DNA from: Sulfuricella sp035530375
Lineage (GTDB): Bacteria > Pseudomonadota > Gammaproteobacteria > Burkholderiales > Sulfuricellaceae
Assembly (NCBI GenBank): GCA_035530375.1
Contig: DATKUY010000057.1
Coordinates: forward strand, 1-64,000
Direction: 5' to 3'
Length of the DNA stretch: 64,000 bases
The notes beneath the pieces were generated by a model that had not been told where the DNA came from, did not search any database, and worked only from the letters and a program-made list of their open reading frames with translations. Of the stretch, positions 17,093 to 24,748 are shown piece by piece; position 1 is the stretch's first letter; every line of letters begins with the position of its first letter. The translations under genes and the position numbers were made by a program.

Positions 17093-18427
17093 TCATATGT
17101 CATAGGCCCTGCGCAGCAGGGTGATCGGGTGTTCCGGCGCGCGACCCTCCTTCAGGCCGTTCTCGATGTGGTGGCCGGCCATGGCGCAATCGCTGCCATA
17201 GTGCGCCGCCTCGGCTTTCTTCACGCGCTCCACCACCGGCTTGGCGATTTTCATGGCGAAGGCATGGAACTCCTTTTTCACCGCGTAGGTGCCATCGTGG
17301 CCGGAACAGCGTTCGATGATTTCCACCGTGGTGCCGGGCACCAGCGACAAGACCTCGCGCGTCTTCTGGCCGATGTTCTGCACCCGCTGGTGGCAGGCGG
17401 CATGGTAGGCCACCTTGCCCAGCGGCTGCTTGAAATCGATCCTGATCTTGCCTTCCTTGTGGCGCAGCATCAGGTATTCGAAGGGGTCGAAGAAGGCCTC
17501 TTTCACCTTGCGCACCTCAGCATCGTCCGGAAACATCAGCGGCAGTTCCTGCTTGAACATCAGCACACAGGAGGGTACCAGCGCAATGAGGTCCCAGCCT
17601 TCGTCCACCATTTTGGCAAGTACCGGGATATTGGCTTCCTTGGCCGCGCGCACGGCATCCAGGTCGCCCAGTTCGAGCTTGGGCATGCCGCAGCATTGCT
17701 CCTTTTCCGCCAGCGTCACCGGAATGCCGTTGTGTTCGTAAACGGCGGCAAAGTCCTCGCCGATGCCCGGCTCGTTGCGGTTCATGTAGCAGGTGGCGAA
17801 CAGGGCGACCTTGCCTTTGGTTCTGCCGGCCGCTTCGCCGGCGGTGTTGGTCGGCAGCTTCTGCAGGCGGCTGCGCATGGGGCGGCTGTGGAATTCCGGC
17901 AGCCAGGCTTCGCTGTGTATGCCGGCCACCGCTTCCAGCGCCTTGCGCGCCGGGCCGATCTTGTTGACCGCGTTGACCACCTGGGCCACCACCGGAATGC
18001 CGGCGAAAGAGCCGACCATGTCGGTGCTGGTCAGTATCTTGTCGCGCAGTTTTGTCTCGCCCCGTTTGAACTTCACCGCCTTGGCGCGCAGCATCAAATG
18101 GGGAAAATCCAGGTTCCACTCGTGGGGCGGCGTGTAGGGGCACTTGGTCATGTAACACAGGTCGCAGAGATAGCAGTGGTCCACGACCAGCCAGTAATCC
18201 GTTTTTTTGACGCCATCCACTTCCATGGATTCCGACTCGTCCACCAGGTCGAACAGGGTGGGAAATGACTGGCACAGGCTGATGCAGCGGCGGCAACCAT
18301 GGCAGATGTCGAAGACCCGCTCCAGTTCCCTGAACAGCGACTCCTCGCTGTAAAAATCTGGGGTCCGCCAATCCAGATGGTGACGGGTCGGCGCTTCCAG
18401 ATTGCCTTCGCGAGCAGGGCCGGCCAT
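17093..18427 (-). CDS. CCG-domain Fe-S protein, HdrD/GlpC-like
   Basis: This 444-residue cytoplasmic electron-transfer protein carries an N-terminal ferredoxin-like domain with two cluster motifs, C42-x2-C45-x2-C48-x3-C52 and C85-x2-C88-x2-C91-x4-C96. Two CCG domains of the heterodisulfide-reductase/GlpC type follow. The first has EKEQCCGMPKLE; in the second (AACHQRVQN then ERCSGHDGTY) the signature is CSG. It is 71 bp after the rubrerythrin gene. In this gene family neighbourhood it is a candidate electron donor to the rubrerythrin, which has no rubredoxin domain of its own. That role is an inference; the partner and substrate are unknown. Confidence 0.88.
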   Translation of the reverse strand: MAGPAREGNLEAPTRHHLDWRTPDFYSEESLFRELERVFDICHGCRRCISLCQSFPTLFDLVDESESMEVDGVKKTDYWLVVDHCYLCDLCYMTKCPYTPPHEWNLDFPHLMLRAKAVKFKRGETKLRDKILTSTDMVGSFAGIPVVAQVVNAVNKIGPARKALEAVAGIHSEAWLPEFHSRPMRSRLQKLPTNTAGEAAGRTKGKVALFATCYMNRNEPGIGEDFAAVYEHNGIPVTLAEKEQCCGMPKLELGDLDAVRAAKEANIPVLAKMVDEGWDLIALVPSCVLMFKQELPLMFPDDAEVRKVKEAFFDPFEYLMLRHKEGKIRIDFKQPLGKVAYHAACHQRVQNIGQKTREVLSLVPGTTVEIIERCSGHDGTYAVKKEFHAFAMKIAKPVVERVKKAEAAHYGSDCAMAGHHIENGLKEGRAPEHPITLLRRAYDI

Positions 18428-18498
18428 GGTGGGTTCTCCTATTTTCGATAAATTCCGGGTGAAATCCGGCCACCGAAAGGTGGCCGGAATGCTGCCGT

Positions 18499-18918
18499 TT
18501 AGCCGCCGAATTCGTTCAGGGCCTTCTGGTAGCGGTTGGCATGGGAGCGCTCCGCCTTGGCCAAGGTCTCGAACCAGTCCGCGATTTCATCGAAGCCTTC
18601 ATCGCGCGCGGTTTTCGCCATGCCCGGATACATGTCAGTGTACTCGTGGGTTTCGCCCGCCACCGCAGTCTTCAAGTTGTCCACCGTGGCGCCGAACGGC
18701 ATGCCGGTGGCCGGATCGCCGCACTGCTCCAGATATTCCAGGTGCCCATGAGCATGGCCGGTCTCGCCCTCGGCCGTGGAACGGAACAGGGCTGCCACGT
18801 CGTTATGGCCCTCGATGTCGGCCTTGGCCGCGAAATAGAGATAACGGCGGTTAGCCTGGGATTCGCCGGAGAAAGCATCTTTCAGGTGCTGCTCGGTTTT
18901 GCTGCCTTTAAGTTGCAT
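18499..18918 (-). CDS. Rubrerythrin (di-iron peroxidase without rubredoxin domain)
   Basis: This 139-residue ferritin-like four-helix di-iron protein is of the rubrerythrin family, whose members reduce hydrogen peroxide to water. The iron-binding carboxylates lie in AFSGESQANRRYLYF, AEGETGHAHGH, AGETHEY and KAERSHANRY. The C-terminal rubredoxin domain of classical rubrerythrins is absent, so an external electron donor is needed; the adjacent CCG Fe-S protein is the obvious candidate. A perfect AGGAGGA ribosome site (18925-18931) precedes the ATG by 6 bases. It heads the minus-strand run down to 11155. Confidence 0.94.
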   Translation of the reverse strand: MQLKGSKTEQHLKDAFSGESQANRRYLYFAAKADIEGHNDVAALFRSTAEGETGHAHGHLEYLEQCGDPATGMPFGATVDNLKTAVAGETHEYTDMYPGMAKTARDEGFDEIADWFETLAKAERSHANRYQKALNEFGG

Positions 18919-18940
18919 GGGTCATCCTCCTATACATAAA

Positions 18941-18963
18941 CCCGGCTTGCTGCCCGCGCCGGG
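18941..18963 (-). promoter_or_regulatory. Hairpin in the rubrerythrin leader
   Basis: On the minus strand CCCGGC and GCCGGG pair around an 11-base loop, 9 bases upstream of the AGGAGGA ribosome site of the rubrerythrin gene. There is no T-run, so it is not a standard terminator. It may stabilise the mRNA or tune translation; this is speculative. Confidence 0.35.
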
Positions 18964-18985
18964 AATACGGGTTGCATTAAACCAT

Positions 18986-19016
18986 TTCAATATAGGCGCG
19001 AAACAGAGTGACTGGA
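18986..19016 (-). promoter_or_regulatory. Candidate promoter of the rubrerythrin operon
   Basis: Reading the minus strand, a poor -35 (TTTCCA or TTCCAG, from about 19017) is followed after 17-18 bases by a good -10 TATATT (about 18993-18988). The -35 directly abuts the OxyR-like site at 19018-19054. A weak -35 next to an activator site is typical of OxyR-activated promoters. Transcription would start about 65 bases before the rubrerythrin ATG. Confidence 0.4.
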
Positions 19017-19017
19017 A

Positions 19018-19054
19018 ATTGTTTTTTTAAAACGGGTCGATAAAGAAAAACTAT
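19018..19054 (-). promoter_or_regulatory. OxyR-like binding site upstream of the rubrerythrin operon
   Basis: Read on the minus strand this is ATAG-N7-TTAT-N7-TTTT-N7-CAAT, matching 11 of the 16 defined positions of the OxyR motif ATAG-N7-CTAT-N7-ATAG-N7-CTAT at exact spacing. The last spacer is seven A residues followed by CAAT, the same as in the stronger site at 20034-20070. It lies just before the candidate -35 of the rubrerythrin operon and just beyond the 3' end of oxyR. Confidence 0.45.
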
Positions 19055-19070
19055 ACCCTCTCGCTTACCC

Positions 19071-19997
19071 TTATTCGGCCTTGTCCGTTGGGGTTTCGAT
19101 CAGGCGGAAAGCCGGGTTGTTCATGCCCCTCACGGCGGCAAGCAGCGCCTCGATGGCCTCGGGACGGGTAAAGCCGCGCCGCCACGCCAGGGCGACGCGA
19201 CGCGAAGGTTCCGGTTTCTCGAAGGGAATGGCGCGCAGCATGGCAGAACAGTATGGGCCGGCCAAAGCGCTTGCGGGCAACACCGATATGCCGAACCCCG
19301 ATGCCACCATACAGCGGATGGCCTCGATCGAGTGGCCCTGGCGCATGGCGCCATCGGCGTGGCTGATGTCGGGGCAGGCATCCAGCACCTGTTCGCGAAA
19401 ACAGTTGCCCGCCTTGAGGACCAGCACATCTTCGCCTCGTACTTCGCTGGACGGTATGCGGCTGCGCTTTCCCCACGGGTGGTGTTTCGGCACCACCACC
19501 TGAAACGCCTCGTCGTAAAGCGGGTGGGTGACGATACCCGGCACGTCGAAAGGCATGGCGATGATGGCCGCATCGACCGTGCCATACTTGAGGTAATCGG
19601 CCAGCAGGGCTGTCATGCTCTCCTCGACATACAGATGCATTTCCGGCGCGATGCGCTGGAGCGATGTGATCAGGTCAGGCAACAAATAGGGGCCGATAGT
19701 GTGGATGACGCCCAGGCGGAACTCTCCTTGAAGCGGGTTCAGCCCCAATTGCGCGACCAGTTCCACCCGCTCCGCCTCATCCAGCGCCTTGCGTGACTGG
19801 GCGACCACCTGGTAACCGAGGTCGGTGAGGGAAACATGCCCCTTGGTTCGCTCGATAAGAGAGACGCCCAATTCCGCCTCCAGATTCTGCAGGGCAACGC
19901 TCAAGGTCGGCTGGCTGACGTGGCAACGTTCGGCGGCCCGGCTAAACGAACCTTCATCGGCAAAAGCGACCAGATAACGCAAAGTGGAAAGTTTCAT
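19071..19997 (-). CDS. oxyR: Hydrogen peroxide-sensing LysR-type regulator OxyR
   Basis: This 308-residue LysR-family regulator has an N-terminal winged helix-turn-helix (SFSRAAERCHVSQPTLSVAL) and a C-terminal sensor domain. The two redox cysteines are C199 and C208 (GNCFREQVLDAC), the same numbers and spacing as the disulphide-forming pair of Escherichia coli OxyR. The identification as a true peroxide sensor is therefore strong. The start is the ATG of MKLSTLRYLV, 5 bases after AAGAGG; an upstream in-frame ATG would add 24 non-conserved residues. The gene is divergent from the cytochrome c peroxidase gene and shares an OxyR site with it, suggesting autoregulation. Confidence 0.96.
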   Translation of the reverse strand: MKLSTLRYLVAFADEGSFSRAAERCHVSQPTLSVALQNLEAELGVSLIERTKGHVSLTDLGYQVVAQSRKALDEAERVELVAQLGLNPLQGEFRLGVIHTIGPYLLPDLITSLQRIAPEMHLYVEESMTALLADYLKYGTVDAAIIAMPFDVPGIVTHPLYDEAFQVVVPKHHPWGKRSRIPSSEVRGEDVLVLKAGNCFREQVLDACPDISHADGAMRQGHSIEAIRCMVASGFGISVLPASALAGPYCSAMLRAIPFEKPEPSRRVALAWRRGFTRPEAIEALLAAVRGMNNPAFRLIETPTDKAE

Positions 19998-20033
19998 AAA
20001 AACCTCTTGTTTATGCCGGATAAAACGTCGGAT

Positions 20034-20070
20034 ATAGTCGGCGGCTATACCGAGTATACAAAAAAACAAT
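20034..20070 (+). promoter_or_regulatory. OxyR binding site between oxyR and the cytochrome c peroxidase gene
   Basis: The sequence reads ATAG-N7-CTAT-N7-ATAC-N7-CAAT with exact 7-base spacers, matching 14 of 16 positions of the OxyR tetrad motif. It begins 36 bases upstream of the oxyR start and ends 10 bases before the candidate -35 (TTGACT, 20081-20086) of the peroxidase promoter. This is the standard position for OxyR activation of one gene and repression of its own. Confidence 0.82.
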
Positions 20071-20097
20071 AATCAAAACATTGACTTATTGTTTTTT
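20061..20097. repeat. 12-bp inverted repeat over the peroxidase promoter
   Basis: AAAAAACAATAA (20061-20072) and TTATTGTTTTTT (20086-20097) are perfect inverted repeats separated by 13 bases. The left arm shares its first bases with the last quarter of the OxyR site, and the loop contains the candidate -35 TTGACT. It could be an operator for OxyR or a second regulator, or an AT-rich cruciform. Confidence 0.5.
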
Positions 20098-20108
20098 GAC
20101 GATATTAT
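20081..20108 (+). promoter_or_regulatory. Candidate promoter of the cytochrome c peroxidase gene
   Basis: TTGACT (20081-20086) and TATTAT (20103-20108) are separated by 16 bases and lie downstream of the OxyR site. Transcription would start near 20115, leaving a leader of about 77 bases before the ATG at 20192. Confidence 0.5.
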
Positions 20109-20191
20109 CATATAAGCAAAAGAGATAACACTATCCGAATATTGCTTGATATATTTTAAACCCGTGTACTCACCGAAGAAGGAGAAGCACC

Positions 20192-21202
20192 ATGTCAAAA
20201 CCTCGTATTTTGCCTCTTGCCGTCGTGGTGGCGGCATCCATTGCCGGCGCCGGCCTGGCGACTGCCGCAGTCAGCAAGGAACCGATCCAGCCCATCGTGG
20301 CGGCCAAGATCAAGAATCCGGCCATGGTCGAACTCGGCAAAAAACTTTACTTCGACACCCGGCTGTCCAAGTCAGGGTTCATTTCCTGCAATTCCTGCCA
20401 CAACCTCTCCATGGGCGGCACCGACAATCTCAAAACATCCATTGGCGACCACTGGCATCAGGGTCCCATCAACGCGCCCACCGTTCTCAATTCCAGCTTG
20501 AATGTGGCTCAGTTCTGGGATGGCCGCGCCGCCGACCTCCAAGCCCAGGCTGGCGGCCCCATCGCCAATCCGGGCGAGATGGGCTTCACCCATAAATTGG
20601 CGGTCGACGTGTTGGAATCGATCCCCGCTTATGTCGCCGAGTTCAAGCAGGTTTTCAAGTCCGACAAGATGACGATCAATGAGGTGACCAAAGCCATCGC
20701 CGCTTTCGAGGAAACCCTGGTGACGCCCAACTCGCGTTTCGACAAGTGGCTGAAGGGCGACAAGAAGGCCCTGACTGCCAACGAACAGGCCGGTTACAAG
20801 CTGTTCAAGGAGACCGGCTGCACGGCCTGCCACAACGGGCCTGCGGTAGGCGGCAATTCCTTCCAGAAGCTGGGCGTGGTCGAACCCTACAAGACCAACA
20901 ACCCGGCGGAAGGCCGTTTCGCCGTGACCGGCAAGGATGCGGATCGCTTTAACTTCAAGGTGCCGACTCTGCGCAACGTGGAATTGACCTATCCCTACTT
21001 CCACGACGGCGCCGCCAACACGCTGCCGGAAGCGGTGGACACAATGGCGCGCGTTCAACTGGGCAAGAAGTTCACGCGCGAGGAAAATGCCAAGGTCGTC
21101 GCCTTCCTTAAGAGTCTGACCGGCGATCAGCCGTCGTTCAAGCTGCCGATCCTGCCGCCATCGTCCGACAGCACGCCGAGGCCGCAACCTTTCAGCAAAT
21201 AA
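20192..21202 (+). CDS. Di-haem cytochrome c peroxidase
   Basis: This 336-residue periplasmic di-haem peroxidase reduces hydrogen peroxide with electrons from cytochrome c or cupredoxins. A signal peptide (about residues 1-26, ending ATAAV) precedes haem motif 1, C66-N-S-C69-H70, and haem motif 2, CTACH (about residues 210-214). Conserved stretches FWDGRAADLQAQA, GEMGF and VPTLRNVELTYPYFHDG are present. An AAGGAGAAG ribosome site precedes the ATG. It is divergent from oxyR with a near-consensus OxyR site between them, so peroxide induction is expected. A strong terminator follows. The symbol ccpA is used for this family in some species. Confidence 0.95.
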   Translation: MSKPRILPLAVVVAASIAGAGLATAAVSKEPIQPIVAAKIKNPAMVELGKKLYFDTRLSKSGFISCNSCHNLSMGGTDNLKTSIGDHWHQGPINAPTVLNSSLNVAQFWDGRAADLQAQAGGPIANPGEMGFTHKLAVDVLESIPAYVAEFKQVFKSDKMTINEVTKAIAAFEETLVTPNSRFDKWLKGDKKALTANEQAGYKLFKETGCTACHNGPAVGGNSFQKLGVVEPYKTNNPAEGRFAVTGKDADRFNFKVPTLRNVELTYPYFHDGAANTLPEAVDTMARVQLGKKFTREENAKVVAFLKSLTGDQPSFKLPILPPSSDSTPRPQPFSK

Positions 21203-21226
21203 ATCGGCATCTGCATCGAAATTTAT

Positions 21227-21252
21227 CGGGGGCACAATGCCCCCGTTTTTTT
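21227..21252 (+). terminator. Rho-independent terminator after the cytochrome c peroxidase gene
   Basis: An 8-bp stem CGGGGGCA / TGCCCCCG with a CAA loop is followed by seven T residues, starting 24 bases after the stop codon. Confidence 0.92.
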
Positions 21253-21434
21253 AGTGCGGCCGGCAAGGGGAAGAGTTAGCCGAACGGTGAGATCGCAGGG
21301 ATCTTCCCCGTGGTTGTATCACCGAAATACGTGGGGGCAGGGCTGGAAAACAAAAGATTGGGCCACGCCGTTACTCGGCTGATAAAGTTGGTTAGCGCCA
21401 AATAAAGGGGCCCGCTGACCGGAAATACCGCGCG

Positions 21435-23345
21435 TTACAGCTCGATCTGTGTTCCCAGTTCGACCACCCGGTTGGTGGGAATCTTGAAGTAGGTCGTGAC
21501 GCTGCCGGCATTGCGCGCCATGCTGATGAACAGTTTTTCTCGCCACAGCGCCATGCCCGGCGCCATGGTCGCGATCAGGGTTTCCCGGCTGATGAAAAAG
21601 GATGTTTCCATCATCTGGAACTCCAGCCCGTATTCCTTGCATTGCATCAGCGTCCTGGGAATATCCGGTTCATCCTTGAAGCCATAGCGCACGATAACCC
21701 GGTAGAACCCGTTTCCCAGCGGCAGCACTTCGGCGTGGTCGATTTCCGGCACATGGGGAACGTCCTCGGTAATCACCGTCAGCAATGCCACCCGTTCGTG
21801 CAGCACTTTATTATGGATAAGGTTATGCAGCATGGCGTGAGGCACGCCGTCGAGGTGAGCGGTGAGAAAAACCGCTGTGCCCGAAACGCGTAGCGGCGGG
21901 TGGGCGGCAATCCCGGCAAGAAACGGCTCAAGCGCGATCGCGCCGTCCCGCAGCCGCTCGAACAGTAGCGCCCGCCCCCGTTTCCAGGTGGAAAGCAGAG
22001 TGAATACCGCGATGCCGACGACCAGCGGGAACCACCCCCCCTGCGGTATCTTCATGGCGTTGGCACTGAAGAATGACAGATCGATGACCAGGAAAAAGGC
22101 GGCTACCGCTATGCCCGTCGGCCAACTCCACCCCCATAGCGCGCGAGCCACAATCACCGCCAGAATGGTATCGATCGCCATGGTGCCTGTCACCGCGATA
22201 CCGTAAGCGGCCGCGAGGTTGCTGGAGGAGCGGAACCCCAGCACCAGCGCGACAATCGCTATGAGCAGAACCCAATTGATGGCCGGCAGGTAAACCTGGC
22301 CAATCTCCTTTTCCGAAGTGTGCCGCACTTCGAGGCGAGGGCAGTAGCCTAGCTGCATCGCCTGGCGAGTAACGGAAAAGGCGCCCGAAATCACGGCCTG
22401 CGAAGCAATCACCGTGGCCAGAGTGGCGAGGGCGACCATGGGGTAGAGGGCCCATGACGGCGCAAGCAGGTAAAACGGGTGCTCGACTGCGGCGGGATTG
22501 CCGATCATCAACGCGCCCTGGCCGAAATAGTTGAGCAGCAGCGCCGGCAGCACCAGGGAAAACCACGCGGTTCTGATCGGCATGCGGCCAAAATGGCCCA
22601 TGTCAGCGTAAAGCGCCTCCCCCCCCGTTACCGCCAGAACCACTGCGCCCAAGGCGAGAAAACCATACCACCCGTGCTCCATAAAGAAATGGACGCCGTG
22701 GAGCGGGTTCACCGCGTGCAGCACACCCGGTTCATGGTAAATATTAATGATCCCGAGCAATGCCAGGGTGGCGAACCAGACGATCATCACCGGCCCGAAC
22801 AGCGCGCCCACACTGGCGGTTCCCTTGCGCTGGAAAAGAAACAGCCCCGCCAGAACGGCCAGGGTAATCGGGATGACGTAGGGCTCGAACGCGGGGGTGG
22901 CGATATTTAACCCCTCCACGGCGGATAACACCGAAATTGCCGGGGTGATCACGCCGTCGCCGTAAAACAGCGCGGCGCCGAATATCCCCATCGACATCAA
23001 CAGCCAGCGGCTGCGCGCGTCTCCCGGAGTGCTTTTCAGCGTCAGCGCCAGCAGCGCCATGATGCCGCCCTCGCCATTGTTGTCGGCGCGCATGATGAAT
23101 ACCACGTATTTGAGCGAAACCACGATCAGCAGCGCCCACAACACCAGCGACAGCGCTCCCAGCACATGTTCGTGGCTGGGCGAGATGCCGTGGACGCCAT
23201 GAAATACTTCTTTCAAGGTATACAGCGGACTGGTGCCGATATCGCCAAACACCACGCCGATAGCCGCAACCATCAGACCGGAGCGCCCGGTTTTGCCATC
23301 TGCGCCCTGCGGGGCTTCGCCGGGTGTTTTTTCTGTTGAACTCAT
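21435..23345 (-). CDS. kup: Low-affinity potassium transporter Kup
   Basis: This 636-residue member of the KUP/HAK/KT potassium-proton symporter family has about 12 membrane segments in the first 450 residues and a cytoplasmic C-terminal domain. Family signatures are GVVFGDIGTSPLYTLKEVF near the N-terminus, YGDGVITPAISVLSAVEG, and ALYADMGHFGRMPIRTAW. It lies downstream of ntrYX on the same strand, with a 125-bp gap. In many relatives Trk potassium genes follow ntrYX, so Kup may fill that slot here (inference). Confidence 0.96.
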   Translation of the reverse strand: MSSTEKTPGEAPQGADGKTGRSGLMVAAIGVVFGDIGTSPLYTLKEVFHGVHGISPSHEHVLGALSLVLWALLIVVSLKYVVFIMRADNNGEGGIMALLALTLKSTPGDARSRWLLMSMGIFGAALFYGDGVITPAISVLSAVEGLNIATPAFEPYVIPITLAVLAGLFLFQRKGTASVGALFGPVMIVWFATLALLGIINIYHEPGVLHAVNPLHGVHFFMEHGWYGFLALGAVVLAVTGGEALYADMGHFGRMPIRTAWFSLVLPALLLNYFGQGALMIGNPAAVEHPFYLLAPSWALYPMVALATLATVIASQAVISGAFSVTRQAMQLGYCPRLEVRHTSEKEIGQVYLPAINWVLLIAIVALVLGFRSSSNLAAAYGIAVTGTMAIDTILAVIVARALWGWSWPTGIAVAAFFLVIDLSFFSANAMKIPQGGWFPLVVGIAVFTLLSTWKRGRALLFERLRDGAIALEPFLAGIAAHPPLRVSGTAVFLTAHLDGVPHAMLHNLIHNKVLHERVALLTVITEDVPHVPEIDHAEVLPLGNGFYRVIVRYGFKDEPDIPRTLMQCKEYGLEFQMMETSFFISRETLIATMAPGMALWREKLFISMARNAGSVTTYFKIPTNRVVELGTQIEL

Positions 23346-23470
23346 TGCTTGCTATCCCTTTACCGCCGATTTGCCTGCCGGGGCATTAAATTTTTGTCGC
23401 CATCCAGGCGAGCGCAATTCTATCCCTTTCCTCGTCCGGCTCAAACCGCTGGTTTGCCCGATGCGGCGGT

Positions 23471-24748
23471 TCAGTTGCCGGTTTCGCCTTTGCCTGCTGC
23501 AATGCCGAGCTGCTTCAGCTTGCGATAAAGATGGGTGCGCTCCAGGCCGACGTTTTCCGCCAGGCGGCTCATGTTGCCGCCCGCTTTCTTGATCTGGTGC
23601 TCGAAATAAATCCGTTCGAACTCGTCGCGCGCCTCGCGCAGGGGCGAATCAAGGGAGAACGGGTGCGGCGCCGAGGCGGCGGGTTGGCCGGATGGCGCGA
23701 ACGGGCCAAGCACCCGGTCAACGTCTTCCGCCGCAATCTCATCGGCCAGGGAAGTCAGCGCCAGCGCCTTCACCGCGTTGTGAAGTTGCGGCAAGTTGCC
23801 GGGCCAGTTTTCGTCACGCAAACGACTCAACGCAGCATCCGCAAAGCGGCGCGGGGCTGTTTGCCCGGTTTCAACCAGTTGCGCCAACATCTGCCGGGCG
23901 AGATCTGGAATATCTTCACGACGCTCGCGCAGGCGGGGTACCGCCAGCGTCAGGCCATTAATGGCCTGGAACAGCCGGGCGTCAAACACACCTTCTTCGA
24001 CCAATTCGGGCAAGCGCGAATCCGCGGAGCACACCAGGCGTACCCCGTACTTTTCCAGCTTGTTCAAAATTAGCGCCAGTCCCTTCTGTTCCAGCTTGCC
24101 CAGGTTCCCGATCTCTTCCAGGTAAAGCAAACCATCGCGCGCCCGCTCGAGCAGGTTCATCGGGTTGTCCGCCAGGACAGCCAAGCTTTCCGGCACAATC
24201 CAAGGGGTGCCGGGGCGGTGCAGGAAACGCGCGCACAGCTCCATGCCAGCGCCCGCCTCTCCAATCAGCAGCAACGGGACGATCTGGCTGGCAACCTGCT
24301 CAAGCCGCTTTTTTAATTCTCCGACAGCCGCCCCCGTGCCTATGCCTGCCAACGCCTCTCCATTGTGCGGCAACGGCTCGCCCTTCTTCAGCGCGCGCTC
24401 CACGGTGCTCAGCAACTTTTGCAGGGCAATGGGTTTTTCCAGGAAGTCAACGGCACCGATGCGTGTCGCCTCCACTGCGGTATCGATCGTGCCGTGGCCG
24501 GACATCATGATGACCGGCATGGTCAACAGGCCGGCGCGTTCCCACTCCTTCAACAACGTAATGCCGTCAGTGTCCGGCATCCAGATGTCGAGCAACACCA
24601 GATCGGGCCGCTTCTGGTTGCGATAGGCGCGCGCGGCCCCGGCATTTTCCGCCAGCGCGACGATGTAACCTTCGTCGTGCAGGATTTCGCTCAGCAGTTC
24701 GCGGATGCCGACCTCGTCATCCACCACCAGTATCTCATTGGCCGCCAT
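23471..24748 (-). CDS. ntrX: NtrX-like response regulator with degenerate AAA+ domain
   Basis: This 425-residue response regulator has a receiver domain (1-120) with phospho-acceptor D54 in LVLLDIWMPDTDG and K106 in FLEKPI. The central AAA+ domain (about 140-345) is eroded. The Walker A position reads GEAGAGME with Met169 where Lys is required, the GAFTGA sigma-54 contact loop is missing because the region after it is shortened, and Walker B reads YLEEIG. A Fis-type helix-turn-helix closes the protein (NMSRLAENVGLERTHLYRKL). It starts immediately after the ntrY stop. It probably binds DNA on phosphorylation but cannot drive sigma-54 open-complex formation. Confidence 0.9.
   Translation of the reverse strand: MAANEILVVDDEVGIRELLSEILHDEGYIVALAENAGAARAYRNQKRPDLVLLDIWMPDTDGITLLKEWERAGLLTMPVIMMSGHGTIDTAVEATRIGAVDFLEKPIALQKLLSTVERALKKGEPLPHNGEALAGIGTGAAVGELKKRLEQVASQIVPLLLIGEAGAGMELCARFLHRPGTPWIVPESLAVLADNPMNLLERARDGLLYLEEIGNLGKLEQKGLALILNKLEKYGVRLVCSADSRLPELVEEGVFDARLFQAINGLTLAVPRLRERREDIPDLARQMLAQLVETGQTAPRRFADAALSRLRDENWPGNLPQLHNAVKALALTSLADEIAAEDVDRVLGPFAPSGQPAASAPHPFSLDSPLREARDEFERIYFEHQIKKAGGNMSRLAENVGLERTHLYRKLKQLGIAAGKGETGN

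Noticed and set aside
16895..18268. A 457-codon plus-strand open frame opposite the CCG Fe-S gene and catalase relic
   Set aside because: It is the antisense of a clearly identified gene, with no family match recognised.
20071..20085. FNR-type site near the peroxidase promoter
   Set aside because: The half-sites are in the wrong order for TTGAT-N4-ATCAA (ATCAA comes first, then TTGAC).
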